NCBI RefSeq assembly: GCF_051513965.1
Contig: NZ_CP195847.1
Location: 682,001-746,000, forward strand
Direction: 5' to 3'
DNA length: 64,000 nt
Source: Paramicrobacterium sp051513965
Lineage (GTDB): Bacteria; Actinomycetota; Actinomycetes; Actinomycetales; Microbacteriaceae
This document shows, piece after piece, positions 23,165-32,420 of the stretch. The translations under genes and the position numbers were made by a program. The notes below the pieces were generated by a model, which saw only the letters and a list, made by a program, of their open reading frames with translations, did not search any database and was not told the DNA's origin. Position 1 is the first letter of the stretch. Every line of letters starts with the position of its first letter.

Positions 23165-25354
23165 TCAGCGGGGCCAGTTGTCGGCACGATCAATCTCGGA
23201 GAGCGACTTCGTCTGCCCAGGGAGGGTGTTCTCTGACGATTGCTCCGGGGCGTACTCGACCGTCACATCGCTAGACCAAGAGAAGGTCGTTTCTCCGAGG
23301 CGCTCCAAGATGTCGACCTTAAGCTCGCTAGTCTCTCCGAGTCTTACGGTCTCCTCGACAGTGATGTCCTCGTCGCGCACCGTGATCGTTACTTGTGAGC
23401 CCGGCGCGGCCGAAATCGTCAGATCGTGAATGTGAGCGCAGTCATTATCGAAACCGCAGTACGCGATTGGGGAATCTGCGTAGACAGAGATAATCTCTGG
23501 CCCACTGCCGACCGTCACCTCGAACGGGTCTGACGGGTCGGAGGTCGTGCCGTCGGCCTCCGCCGTTGCGGTGACGGTGTACGAGCCGGCATCCAGCTTG
23601 ACCACGATGGACCAGTTGCCATCGTCATCGACGCGGGCGGAGAGCGGTGCGTCGTTCGCAGTCGCGGCTGGTGACGACGCGAACGGAGATGCAGAGGATG
23701 CCGCTGAAGCGGCGTACGGCTGAGCCAGCGCGGTGGCAGCCCGCGCCGCTGATGCTGTGTACGGCTGAGTCAGTGTGGTCGCCGTTCGCGCTGCTGGCCC
23801 CATTGGGCCGAAGACGGATGCCGTTGACGCTGCCCCGTCCGCCGCGTCGTCCGGGGCTCCGACGCTCCCGGTGACCGACGCCGTGGTTGCGTCACCCGAC
23901 GGCTCAGCTGCGAGAGTGACCACGCTGCCGGGGTCCGCGGTGCCGGAGACGATCGGGTACGAGGTGCCGTCGTTCGGCGCCTGCGCGATTCCCGACGGTG
24001 CCGAGACGGTGGCCGGCGGCGTCTCCTCCTTCGGCTCCTCGGGCAGTGGGTCCTCGGCGGGAGGCCCATCCACCGGCGGGTCGTCGGCGGGCGGAGCTTC
24101 GTCAGCCGGAGGGGCCTCATCTGCGGGCGGGTCTTCCGCCGGCGGCTCCTGCGGCACAGGCTCGTCTGCCGGGGGATCCTCGGCCGGCGGGTCTTCCGCC
24201 GGTGGCTCTTCCTGCTCGTCGGCCGGCGCGGCATCCTCACTCGTGTCATTCGACGGGGGAGCGGCTTGCTGGCTCGTTCCGCCGCCCGGTGCCTCCTCGG
24301 CGACAGGCATCGAACCCGGCGAGAAGATCAGAGCAGCCGCAATGGATGCCGCGATCACACCGGCCACAAGCGTGCCACCGATCGCGACGGCACCAACCGA
24401 CATGCCTCCGGCACTCGACCCTCCGACACCTCCGGCACCGGCACCCGCCGACCCCGACCCGGCACCGCCGGCCGCACCAGCGCCACCGGCCGCGCCAGCA
24501 GCGCCGACGCCCGAGCCGACCGCCCCGACGACACCGGCGGGCATCGCCATGACGGCGACCGGCTCACCGGCTTGCAGCCACGCGAGATACCCGCTCGCAC
24601 CCGTCGCGCCGATCGTGAGCGGAAGCAGAACGAGCGCGATGCGCGACCCGACCTCGCGGGCCTCCGCAGCCACGATCGTGCAGCGCGCACACTCATTGAG
24701 GTGCAGCTCGAACTTCTTCAGGTCGCGCTTGCCGAGGCCGTCGCGCGTGTACGAACCCATCCGCTCGAGGTTCCACCGACACGGCGACCCCTCGGGAGCC
24801 GACCTGATGTGCGCCTGAATCCACGCCTGACGGAGCCCCTCGCGCGCCCGATAGGTCAGCGCGGCGACCGAGTTCGCCTTCATGCCCAGCAGCGGCGCGA
24901 TCGAGGCGGGAGCCATCTGCTCGACCTCGGAGTACCAGAGCACCTCCTGCCAGCGGGTGGGCAGACTGCGGAACGCCACCGCTGTGAGGCTGCGATCGAG
25001 CGCGGCATCCGCCTCTTCGTCAGTCGTCGTCGGGTCTTCGAGCGAGTCGAGTGTGTCGATCGAGGTCTCGCGCCGCTTGCGCCCCCACTCCGCCGCGGTG
25101 TTGCGGATCGTCGTGAACAGGTACGGCCGAAACGCTCCCTTGGGGCCACCGCCCTTGCGCACCGCCGTGAACACGCGCACGAACGACTCCTGCACCAGGT
25201 CTTCGGGGTCGAGACTCGAGGTCAGCGACCGGGCGACAGTGAGACCGGATGCCGCATGGCGACGCCACAGCTCCTCATACGCAGCTTCTTCACCGCTGCG
25301 CGTACGCGAGATGAGGTCAGCATCGGATGCTTCGCTCACGCGATGACGGAACAT
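23165..25354 (-). CDS. ECF sigma factor fused to zinc-finger anti-sigma-like, membrane and Ig-like domains
   Basis: 729 aa from the ATG at 25354 (AGGAGA ribosome binding site); an open frame upstream is AT-rich and unlikely to be coding. Residues 15-95 are sigma region 2 (EDLVQESFVRVFTAV), 120-180 region 4 (LPTRWQEVLWYSEVEQMAPA). Residues 213-228 carry a zinc-finger anti-sigma motif H218-x3-C222-x2-C225. Hydrophobic segments lie at about 239-260 and 318-345 with a G/A-rich stretch between. A long P/E/D-rich linker (about 360-470) is followed by threonine/alanine repeats and Ig-like beta domains. This recalls ECF groups with membrane-anchored C-terminal extensions (ECF53-like, inference). It would sense an envelope signal and alter transcription without a separate anti-sigma factor; release would need proteolysis or conformational change. 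Confidence 0.85.
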   Translation of the reverse strand: MFRHRVSEASDADLISRTRSGEEAAYEELWRRHAASGLTVARSLTSSLDPEDLVQESFVRVFTAVRKGGGPKGAFRPYLFTTIRNTAAEWGRKRRETSIDTLDSLEDPTTTDEEADAALDRSLTAVAFRSLPTRWQEVLWYSEVEQMAPASIAPLLGMKANSVAALTYRAREGLRQAWIQAHIRSAPEGSPCRWNLERMGSYTRDGLGKRDLKKFELHLNECARCTIVAAEAREVGSRIALVLLPLTIGATGASGYLAWLQAGEPVAVMAMPAGVVGAVGSGVGAAGAAGGAGAAGGAGSGSAGAGAGGVGGSSAGGMSVGAVAIGGTLVAGVIAASIAAALIFSPGSMPVAEEAPGGGTSQQAAPPSNDTSEDAAPADEQEEPPAEDPPAEDPPADEPVPQEPPAEDPPADEAPPADEAPPADDPPVDGPPAEDPLPEEPKEETPPATVSAPSGIAQAPNDGTSYPIVSGTADPGSVVTLAAEPSGDATTASVTGSVGAPDDAADGAASTASVFGPMGPAARTATTLTQPYTASAARAATALAQPYAASAASSASPFASSPAATANDAPLSARVDDDGNWSIVVKLDAGSYTVTATAEADGTTSDPSDPFEVTVGSGPEIISVYADSPIAYCGFDNDCAHIHDLTISAAPGSQVTITVRDEDITVEETVRLGETSELKVDILERLGETTFSWSSDVTVEYAPEQSSENTLPGQTKSLSEIDRADNWPR

Positions 25355-25952
25355 GTGCGGGTCTCCTGAACTTTCAGCGGGGCGTGAGGGGCTAGGGAGT
25401 GCCCCGCTTAAGAGATGCGCGATCTGGGAAATTATGACGCAGTCTCCCATTCTCGGAGGAGGAGCGAAAAAAATCCAGAAAAAGATCTGAGAACTCGCGT
25501 CATAAAACGCGTGATGCCCCATCTCTCAGTGTGAAGGGCATTGATCTCGTCGCACAGCAGCGGGGTCGGTGGCCTGCCATCGTCCCTAGCGGTGGCCCGT
25601 AAGCCCGTGGGGGCGGGCGGTACGGAAACGGGGCGGGAGACCCGAACTCCCACCGCGTTCCGACTTCGGGAAACGCCAGCGAGGTCGGAGCGGCGGGGCG
25701 GCAGTGGTTAATGGGGGTCACTGCGGCCCCGCCGCACTTTCATGTGCGGCGAGATATGAGCGGGGATGCTCGTGCGAGGCAAGCACACGCGCCGCAAGGG
25801 TGCCCGTAACGGCTGGGCGCGCACGTTCAACAGGTTCGATGGCGCAAATATTCCTCACTGGGAATCTGCCCCGGAGTCGCCAAATCCGCCTCATCGAGCG
25901 CAGCGGACTCTATAGAATAAGGTAAATCGCCACCGACAACTCGGAGACGCGC
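25355..25952. other. Long GC-rich intergenic region with strong hairpin
   Basis: About 600 bp between the divergent sigma-factor and Mrp genes. No convincing ORF. It includes a strong hairpin at 25690-25735 (GCGGCGGGGC arm, then GCAGTG pairing with CACTGC around a 12-nt loop). It presumably holds both promoters and perhaps a structured leader for the Mrp operon, but I do not recognise a known riboswitch. Confidence 0.4.
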
Positions 25953-28853
25953 ATGGCTGTGCTTTTGACCGCATTTCTTGTGCTGTCAATCGTCACGCCG
26001 AAACTCACTCAGTGGCTCTCCACGCGGGTCTTCTTCGTCGTCGCGCTCGTTCCTCTCGCGGCATTCGTGGCCACGATCGCTCAGGCGCCCGAGGTGCTCG
26101 CCGGTGGTGAAGCATTCGAGATCTACCCGTGGATTCCGACGCTCGGCATCTCGCTGTCGTTCCGCGTCGACGCGCTTGCCTGGGTGCTCGCGCTTGTCGT
26201 GACCGGCGTCGGCACGCTCGTGCTGCTCTACTGCGCGCACTACTTCACGTCTGACGAGCCCGGGCTCGGCCGCTTCGCCGGCATCATGCTCGCGTTCGCC
26301 GGAACCATGTACGGCCTCGTGATCACCGACGACATCATCGTCATGTTCATGTTCTGGGAGATCACGAGCATCCTCTCCTACCTGCTCATCGGGCACTACA
26401 CGGGCCGCAAAGAGTCTCGCGGTGCCGCGCTGCAGGCTCTTCTCGTGACCACGTTCGGCGGGCTCATCATGCTCGTCGGCATCGTGATGATGATGGTCGC
26501 GACCGGCACCACGTCGATGGCCGCGATGGTCGCGGACCCTCCCGACGGACCGGCGACGGCGACCGCGGTCATCCTGATTCTGATCGGCGCGCTCTCGAAG
26601 TCGGCGATCGTGCCGTTCCACTTCTGGCTGCCCGCCGCGATGGCCGCTCCGACCCCGGTCAGCGCCTACCTGCACGCCGCAGCGATGGTGAAGGCCGGCA
26701 TCTACCTCGTCGCACGCTTCGCTCCCGGCTACGCCGATTCGCCGGGGTGGATGCCGACACTCATCATCCTCGGAATCTGGGCCATGCTTGTCGGGGCATG
26801 GCGTTCGCTGCGGCAGTACGACCTCAAGCTCGTGCTCGCCTACGGAACCGTGAGTCAGCTCGGGTTCCTGATGGTGATCGCCGGGTTCGGCACGCACGAC
26901 GCTGCGGTTGCCGCGCTCGCGCTGCTCGTCGCTCACGCGCTCTACAAGGCCACGCTGTTTCTCGTGGTCGGCATCATCGACCACCGTGCCGGAACGCGCG
27001 ACTGGCGAAAGCTCTCCGGCATCGGGCGTCGCGCACCCGTGCTCGCGACCATCACCGCGATCGCGTGCCTCTCGATGGCGGGCGTTCCGCCGCTGCTCGG
27101 CTTCGTCGCCAAGGAGGCCGTGTTCACATCGTTCCTCGACGCGGGCCTCGCCGGAACGGCCTGGGGATGGACAGCGCTCATCGGCACCGCTGTCGGATCC
27201 ATTCTCACGGTGGCATACACCTGCCGCTTCTTCTGGGGAGCGTTCGCGACCCGCCCGGAGGTCGCCGACACCGAGCTGCACGACGAAGGCCCTGGTCTGC
27301 TCGTCGCCCCTGTGATCCTGACCGCCGGCACGATCGCGTTCGGCCTGGGAGCAGGGTGGTTGGATGCCGCGTTCGCACCGTACGCCGCGACCTTCAGCGA
27401 CTCCGGCGCGGCGCACCTCGCCCTGTGGCACGGGTGGCAGCCCGCCCTCGCGATCTCCGCCGCCGTGCTCGCGCTCGGCCTCGTGCTGTTCTGGGGGAGA
27501 ACCCTCGTCGCACGGCTGCAGGATGCCATTCCCGCCTGGTTCGAAGCATCGCGCGGCTACTGGACGACCGTGCGCACCGTCGACCGCTTCTCGGCACGCA
27601 CCACGATCTTCGCCCAGCGCGGGGGCCTGTCGCAGTACATCTCGACGATCCTCGTCGTCTTCGTGGTGTTCGTCGCCGCGGCGCTCGTCACGAACGGAAC
27701 GTGGCCGGACGGCATCCGTCTGTTCGACTACCCGGCCCAGCCGGTCATCGGCCTCGTGATGATTGTCGCCGCGATCATGGCCGCCGTCGTCGAGCAGCGC
27801 ATGACCGCAGTGCTGCTCGCGGGCATCACCGGGTACGGGCTCGTCGCGCTCTTCGCGCTGCACGGCGCCCCCGACCTCGCGATCACGCAGGCGCTCGTCG
27901 AGATGGCGACGATCGTGATCTTCGTGCTCGTGCTGCGGCGACTGCCCGTCAAGATCGCGCAGCACAACAAGCCGGAGCACAAGAAGCGCCGCATGATCAT
28001 TGGAGCGCTCGTCGGAGTCACGATGGGCATCGTGGGCGTCGTCGCTCTCGCCGCGCGCCAGGCCGACAGCATCTCCAAGGAGTTGCCATGGCTCGCGGTG
28101 AACGAGGGCCACGGTCGCAACGTCGTCAACGTGATGCTCGTCGACATTCGCGCGTGGGACACCATGGGGGAGATCTCCGTGCTCGTCGTCGTTGCGACCG
28201 GCATCGCGAGCCTGCTGTTCGTGTCCGGCCGCATGGGGGCGATGCCGCGCATGGACGGTGCGCGCGCCCAGCGCAGACCGTCGCGCCGCCGGTACGTCGT
28301 CACCGACCCGCTCGCGCCCGCGCACGGTGAGACCGAGACGCGCCACACGTGGATCTTCGCGGGACGCACCCTGTCACTGCGGCACCGGTCGATTCTGCTC
28401 GAGGTGGTCGTGCGGCTGCTCTTCCACCCCGCGATCGTGCTGTCGGTGTACCTGCTGTTCGTCGGGCACAATGCGCCGGGCGGCGGCTTCGCAGGCGGAC
28501 TGCTCGCGGGTCTCGCTCTCATCGCGCGGTACCTCGCCGGCGGGCGCTTCGAGCTCGCCGAGGCCGTGACCGTCGATGCCGGGAAGATCCTCGGCACCGG
28601 CATCCTGCTCGCTGCGGGCACCGCGGTCGGTTCGCTCTTCTTCGGCGCCGACGTTCTCACGTCCGCGTATTTCGAGGCCGACGTCGGCGTGCTCGGCCAC
28701 CTGTCGATCGGCACATCGACGATCTTCGACATCGGCGTGTACCTCGTGGTCGTCGGGCTGGTGCTCGACATCCTCCGCAGTCTCGGCGGCGAAGTCGACC
28801 GGCAGCTCGACGATGCAGAAGTCTCGGTTCCGACGAGAGGAGTGGTGCGATGA
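25953..28853 (+). CDS. mrpA: Mrp Na+/H+ antiporter subunit A (fused MrpA/MrpB)
   Basis: 966 aa. The N-terminal two-thirds are a complex I NuoL/MrpA-like proton channel (FRVDALAWVLALVVTG, HFWLPAAMAAPTPVSAYLH with the conserved Lys in ALSKSAIVPFHFWLP). Residues about 560-770 are the MrpA C-terminal extension. The last 200 residues form an MrpB-type domain (LFVGHNAPGGGFAGGLLAGL), so A and B are one chain, as usual in actinobacteria. It exports Na+ (or K+) against H+ and supports pH and salt homeostasis. It is the first gene of six linked by ATGA overlaps; GGAGA ribosome binding site. Confidence 0.95.
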   Translation: MAVLLTAFLVLSIVTPKLTQWLSTRVFFVVALVPLAAFVATIAQAPEVLAGGEAFEIYPWIPTLGISLSFRVDALAWVLALVVTGVGTLVLLYCAHYFTSDEPGLGRFAGIMLAFAGTMYGLVITDDIIVMFMFWEITSILSYLLIGHYTGRKESRGAALQALLVTTFGGLIMLVGIVMMMVATGTTSMAAMVADPPDGPATATAVILILIGALSKSAIVPFHFWLPAAMAAPTPVSAYLHAAAMVKAGIYLVARFAPGYADSPGWMPTLIILGIWAMLVGAWRSLRQYDLKLVLAYGTVSQLGFLMVIAGFGTHDAAVAALALLVAHALYKATLFLVVGIIDHRAGTRDWRKLSGIGRRAPVLATITAIACLSMAGVPPLLGFVAKEAVFTSFLDAGLAGTAWGWTALIGTAVGSILTVAYTCRFFWGAFATRPEVADTELHDEGPGLLVAPVILTAGTIAFGLGAGWLDAAFAPYAATFSDSGAAHLALWHGWQPALAISAAVLALGLVLFWGRTLVARLQDAIPAWFEASRGYWTTVRTVDRFSARTTIFAQRGGLSQYISTILVVFVVFVAAALVTNGTWPDGIRLFDYPAQPVIGLVMIVAAIMAAVVEQRMTAVLLAGITGYGLVALFALHGAPDLAITQALVEMATIVIFVLVLRRLPVKIAQHNKPEHKKRRMIIGALVGVTMGIVGVVALAARQADSISKELPWLAVNEGHGRNVVNVMLVDIRAWDTMGEISVLVVVATGIASLLFVSGRMGAMPRMDGARAQRRPSRRRYVVTDPLAPAHGETETRHTWIFAGRTLSLRHRSILLEVVVRLLFHPAIVLSVYLLFVGHNAPGGGFAGGLLAGLALIARYLAGGRFELAEAVTVDAGKILGTGILLAAGTAVGSLFFGADVLTSAYFEADVGVLGHLSIGTSTIFDIGVYLVVVGLVLDILRSLGGEVDRQLDDAEVSVPTRGVVR

Positions 28854-29404
28854 CGGCATCCCTCACCCTCGTCGTCGTCATGGCGGTCATGTATGCCGCC
28901 GGCGTGTACGTCATGCTCGAGCGCAGCCTCACCCGAGTGCTCATCGGATTCCTGCTGGTCGGCAACGCGACGAACATCCTGATCTTCCTCATGAGCGGGC
29001 CGAGCGGATCGGCCCCGATCGTCAGCGACAGCACAGCGGATGCTCCGATGGTCGACCCTCTGCCGCAGGTGCTCATGCTCACGGCCATCGTCATCAACTT
29101 CGGCATCACCGCGTTCCTGCTTGCTCTCATCTACCGTTCCTGGTGGCTCGCGCGCCTCGGCGACCGCGGCGACACCGTTCCGGACGAACACGAGTCCGAC
29201 ACCGAGGCCTCGACCGACGCCGCGTTCGACTCCGTCGACGACGACGACCAGGCTATCCAAGACATCCTCGACGCGAGCGACGAGCACGTCGACGATGAGC
29301 CCGACACGACGACCGGGGCCACCCCGACGATCAAACCCGGCACGATCGGAAAGCCCCGCACGACCGACCGACCAGACACCGACGAGACGAGGGGAGACAC
29401 ATGA
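28850..29404 (+). CDS. mrpC: Mrp antiporter subunit C (NuoK-like) with acidic tail
   Basis: 184 aa, starting on the ATG overlapping the mrpA stop. Three transmembrane helices (about 4-22, 28-50, 70-95) match NuoK/MnhC (MLERSLTRVLIGFLLVGNAT; LMLTAIVINFGITAFLLAL). After residue 105 comes a hydrophilic tail of about 80 residues rich in D, E and T (DSVDDDDQAIQDILDASDEH), absent from the shortest MrpC proteins. The tail may bind partners or ions. Part of the membrane complex with MrpA, D, E, F and G. Confidence 0.93.
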   Translation: MTASLTLVVVMAVMYAAGVYVMLERSLTRVLIGFLLVGNATNILIFLMSGPSGSAPIVSDSTADAPMVDPLPQVLMLTAIVINFGITAFLLALIYRSWWLARLGDRGDTVPDEHESDTEASTDAAFDSVDDDDQAIQDILDASDEHVDDEPDTTTGATPTIKPGTIGKPRTTDRPDTDETRGDT

Positions 29405-30963
29405 TCGATTCCCTGCTTCCGCTCGTCGTCACGGTTCCGCTGCTCGGAGCCGCGGTCACGCTCGCTCTCGGACGCCGCAGCCGCCTGCAGGTGCTCGTTA
29501 GCACGGCGAGCCTCGTCATCGTCACGCTGCTGAGCATCGCGCTCATGATCGACATCGACCAGAACGGTGCCGCGGTCGTGCACATCGGCGGGTGGTCGGC
29601 TCCGTGGGGCATCGTGCTCGTCGCCGACCGTCTCTCCGCCGTGATGCTGCTGATCTCGTCGCTCATGCTGCTCGGCGTTCTCATCTTCTCGATCGGGCAG
29701 GGCATCGCCGACCAGAACGATGAAGAGACACCCGTCTCGATCTTCCACCCCACGTATCTCGTGCTGGCCGCGGGCGTGTTCGACTCGTTCGTCGCGGGTG
29801 ACCTCTTCAACCTGTACGTCGGGTTCGAGATGCTGCTGTCGGCGAGCTACGTGCTGCTGACGCTCGGCGGCACCGGTGCGCGCATCCGTGCGGGCGTGAC
29901 GTACATCGTGGTGAGCCTCGTGTCGTCGATCATCTTCCTCGCCGCGATCGCTCTCATCTACGGCGCGACGGGCACGGTCACGATCGCGCTCATCTCTGAG
30001 CGGATCCGCGAGCTTCCTGGCGACATCCAGATGATCCTGTGCGTCGCGCTGCTGTTGGCATTCTGCATCAAAGCCGCCGTGTTCCCACTCTCGTTCTGGC
30101 TGCCAGACTCGTATCCGACCGCGCCCGCTCCGGTCACGGCGGTGTTCGCCGGGCTCCTCACGAAGGTCGGCGTCTACGCGATCATCCGCACCGACACGGT
30201 GCTCTTCGTCGACGTTCCGCTGCGCATACCGCTCATGATCGTGGCGTTCTTCACGCTCCTCATCGGAATCATGGGCGCCCTCGCGCAGGCCGACATCAAG
30301 AGGCTGCTGTCGTTCACGCTCGTGAGCCACATCGGCTACATGATCTTCGGCATCGCGGTCGGCGGAGAGATGGCGCTCTCGGCCACCGTGTACTACATCG
30401 TGCACCACATCGCCGTGCAGACGACGCTCTTCCTCGCGGCGGGACTCGTGGAACGCGTCGGCGGGTCGACATCGATCTCGCGGCTCGGGGGAGTGCTCAA
30501 AGCGTCGCCCATGGTCGCGGTGCTGTTCTTCATCGGCGCGATGAACCTCGGCGGCATCCCACCGTTCTCCGGATTCCTCGGCAAGGTGAGCCTGTTCCAG
30601 GCCGGTCTCGAACACGCGGACTGGCTCACCTACACACTCGTGGCGGCTGGCGCGGCGACGTCGCTTCTCACGCTGTACGCGCTGGTGAGAGTCTGGAACA
30701 TGGGCTTCTGGCGCAGCCGCAACGAGGTGACGGGGTACTCGTCGCCGCTGCTCGCCTCGCTGCGCGAGAGCCCAGACGACTCCGGCCAGGTCATGACGCG
30801 CAGCATCTCGAAGCTCATGCTCGGCGCCACGACCGGGCTGGTCGCGGTGACGGTCGCGCTCACCGTGTTCGCGGGGCCGCTGTTCGGGTACACCGACCGG
30901 GCGGCATCCACCCTCATCGACACCTCGAGCTATGTCACCGCTGTGCTGGGAGGTGACCGATGA
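29401..30963 (+). CDS. mrpD: Mrp antiporter subunit D (NuoN/M-like)
   Basis: 520 aa, about 14 transmembrane helices, proton_antipo_M family. Key segments: VGFEMLLSASYVLLTLGGTG (glutamate of the first half-channel), KAAVFPLSFWLPDSYPTAPA (conserved Lys and Pro), and DIKRLLSFTLVSHIGYMIFG. It forms one of the two antiporter-like channels of the Mrp complex. The start overlaps the mrpC stop and the stop overlaps the mrpE start. Confidence 0.95.
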   Translation: MIDSLLPLVVTVPLLGAAVTLALGRRSRLQVLVSTASLVIVTLLSIALMIDIDQNGAAVVHIGGWSAPWGIVLVADRLSAVMLLISSLMLLGVLIFSIGQGIADQNDEETPVSIFHPTYLVLAAGVFDSFVAGDLFNLYVGFEMLLSASYVLLTLGGTGARIRAGVTYIVVSLVSSIIFLAAIALIYGATGTVTIALISERIRELPGDIQMILCVALLLAFCIKAAVFPLSFWLPDSYPTAPAPVTAVFAGLLTKVGVYAIIRTDTVLFVDVPLRIPLMIVAFFTLLIGIMGALAQADIKRLLSFTLVSHIGYMIFGIAVGGEMALSATVYYIVHHIAVQTTLFLAAGLVERVGGSTSISRLGGVLKASPMVAVLFFIGAMNLGGIPPFSGFLGKVSLFQAGLEHADWLTYTLVAAGAATSLLTLYALVRVWNMGFWRSRNEVTGYSSPLLASLRESPDDSGQVMTRSISKLMLGATTGLVAVTVALTVFAGPLFGYTDRAASTLIDTSSYVTAVLGGDR

Positions 30964-31544
30964 ACGACACACCACCACCCACGCGATCGATCGGCGGGCA
31001 GATCATGCTCGGCGTCGGCCTCGTCGTCATCTGGATGCTGCTGTGGGGGCAGTTCACGTGGCTGTCGCTGATCACCGGCCTGGCGCTCGCCGTCGGAGTC
31101 TCGGCGGTGTTCTACCTGCCGGCCGTGGACATGAGCATCCGTGTGAACCCCTGGTACACCTTCCTGTTCTTCGCCCGGCTGCTGTTCGACATCTCGCGCG
31201 CCTCGATCGGCGTCGCGTGGCTGGTGCTGAAGCCGCGGTACGTTCCCTCGAACGCCATCATGGCGATTGCGCTACGTACGCGCTCGGACCTCATCATGAC
31301 GTGGACTGCCGAGGCGATCTCAATCGTTCCGGGCTCGATCGTGGTCGACGTGGATCGCGAGGACTCGGTGCTGTACGTGCACGTCATCAACGTGCGAAAC
31401 GAGGCCGAGATGGATGCCTTCGAGGACGAAGTCCTGCGAACCGAGCGGCGCATCGCGCTCGCACTCGGCACAAAGGCCGATCTCCGACGCCTGAAGGCCG
31501 GCCCCTCGGCATCCGCTAACCCCTTCGACGGGGAGGACGCATGA
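30960..31544 (+). CDS. mrpE: Mrp antiporter subunit E
   Basis: 194 aa. N-terminal transmembrane helices (about 15-50 and 60-80) and a soluble C-terminal domain with the MrpE pattern: RTRSDLIMTWTAEAISIVPG, then SIVVDVDREDSVLYVHVINV. Required for complex assembly in studied Mrp systems. ATGA overlaps on both sides. Confidence 0.93.
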   Translation: MNDTPPPTRSIGGQIMLGVGLVVIWMLLWGQFTWLSLITGLALAVGVSAVFYLPAVDMSIRVNPWYTFLFFARLLFDISRASIGVAWLVLKPRYVPSNAIMAIALRTRSDLIMTWTAEAISIVPGSIVVDVDREDSVLYVHVINVRNEAEMDAFEDEVLRTERRIALALGTKADLRRLKAGPSASANPFDGEDA

Positions 31545-31813
31545 TCGCCCTGAACATCGTCATCGGAATCGCCGTCGTGCTGTTCGCGGTCGGCGCGCTC
31601 GCTGCGCTGTACCGCCTGATCACCGGGCCGACGCTGCTCGACCGCGTGGTCGCGAGCGACGTGCTGCTGGTGACGGTGATGTGCGGGCTCGGCGCGGAGA
31701 TGGCGATCAACCATCACGCGACCTCGATGCCTCTGCTGCTCGTGCTCGCGGCGTTCGCGTTCATCGGCTCGGTGAGCGTGGCCAAGTTCATGGGAAAGAA
31801 GGACGACACATGA
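31541..31813 (+). CDS. mrpF: Mrp antiporter subunit F
   Basis: 90 aa, three transmembrane helices. The motif YRLITGPTLLDRVVASDVLL with the conserved Asp in helix 2 is diagnostic of MrpF/PhaF. Overlaps both neighbours by 4 bases. Confidence 0.93.
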   Translation: MIALNIVIGIAVVLFAVGALAALYRLITGPTLLDRVVASDVLLVTVMCGLGAEMAINHHATSMPLLLVLAAFAFIGSVSVAKFMGKKDDT

Positions 31814-32181
31814 CCGGAGATCTGCGCGACTGGATCACCGTGCTGCTCGTGCTGCTCGCGTCGATCCTGTGTTTGGCGGCGGGCGTCGGTCTGCTGCGCT
31901 TCCCCGACGTGCTGTCGCGGCTGCACGCGGCGACGAAGCCGCAGATTCTGGGGCTCATCGTCGTGGTGCTCGACGTCGCTCTGAACCGGCCGGCCGTCGA
32001 GACGATCACGCTCGCGATTGCGATCGTGTTCTTCCAGGGGGTGACCGCGCCGATCTCGGCGCACATGGTGGGCCGTGCCGGGTACCGAGCGCACTCGGTG
32101 CACGGCGAGTCGATGCTGCGCGACGATCTTGCGCGGCGCATCGAGCTGGCGGAGCGAAGCGAGCGTCGCTCGGGGAACTGA
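31810..32181 (+). CDS. mrpG: Mrp antiporter subunit G
   Basis: 123 aa, three transmembrane helices. The family motif GVGLLRFPDVLSRLHAATKP is intact. The ATG at 31810 overlaps the mrpF stop; a longer frame upstream is only the antisense-frame extension through mrpF. Last gene of the Mrp operon. It is followed by tandem repeats and a hairpin repeat that could end transcription. Confidence 0.93.
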   Translation: MTGDLRDWITVLLVLLASILCLAAGVGLLRFPDVLSRLHAATKPQILGLIVVVLDVALNRPAVETITLAIAIVFFQGVTAPISAHMVGRAGYRAHSVHGESMLRDDLARRIELAERSERRSGN

Positions 32182-32216
32182 CGCGCCTCGCTGCCACCTC
32201 GCCGCCACCTCGCCGC

Positions 32217-32340
32217 GCCCTGCTCGTGACGCGTCCAGCTCCTGCCCCGCCCTGCTCGTGACGCGTCCAGCTCCTGCCCCGCCCTGCACGTGCCCCGCCC
32301 TGGACGTTCCCCGCCCTGGACGTTTCCAGCCGTGCCGCGG
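32217..32340. repeat. Tandem repeat, 32-bp unit twice plus degenerate short units
   Basis: Two identical 32-bp units (32217-32248 and 32249-32280; each begins GCCCTGCTCGTGACGCGTCC) are followed by degenerate copies of CCCCGCCCTGGACGTT up to about 32330. It lies directly behind mrpG. No coding potential is evident. Confidence 0.85.
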
Positions 32341-32345
32341 GTTTC

Positions 32346-32414
32346 CGTCGTTCAGGTGTACCGGATACCGCTTTCCCTATGTTGGAAAGCGGTATCCGGT
32401 ACACCTGAACGACG
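32346..32414. repeat. Hairpin repeat family A, copy 2
   Basis: A 31-bp perfect stem (32346-32376 with 32384-32414) and a 7-nt loop CTATGTT. Relative to copies 1 and 3 the arm has ACCGGATACC instead of ACCAGATACC, and the other arm has the matching T-to-C change, so pairing is kept. It lies between the convergent mrpG and WYL-regulator genes. Confidence 0.88.
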
Positions 32415-32420
32415 TGATGA

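Noticed and set aside
25690..25735. Known Na+ or c-di-AMP riboswitch before mrpA
   Set aside because: The hairpin is strong but I could not match the conserved core of either riboswitch class by eye.
25986..28346. 786-codon open frame antisense to mrpA
   Set aside because: Fully covered by the recognisable MrpA coding frame on the other strand; charged low-complexity product with no motif.
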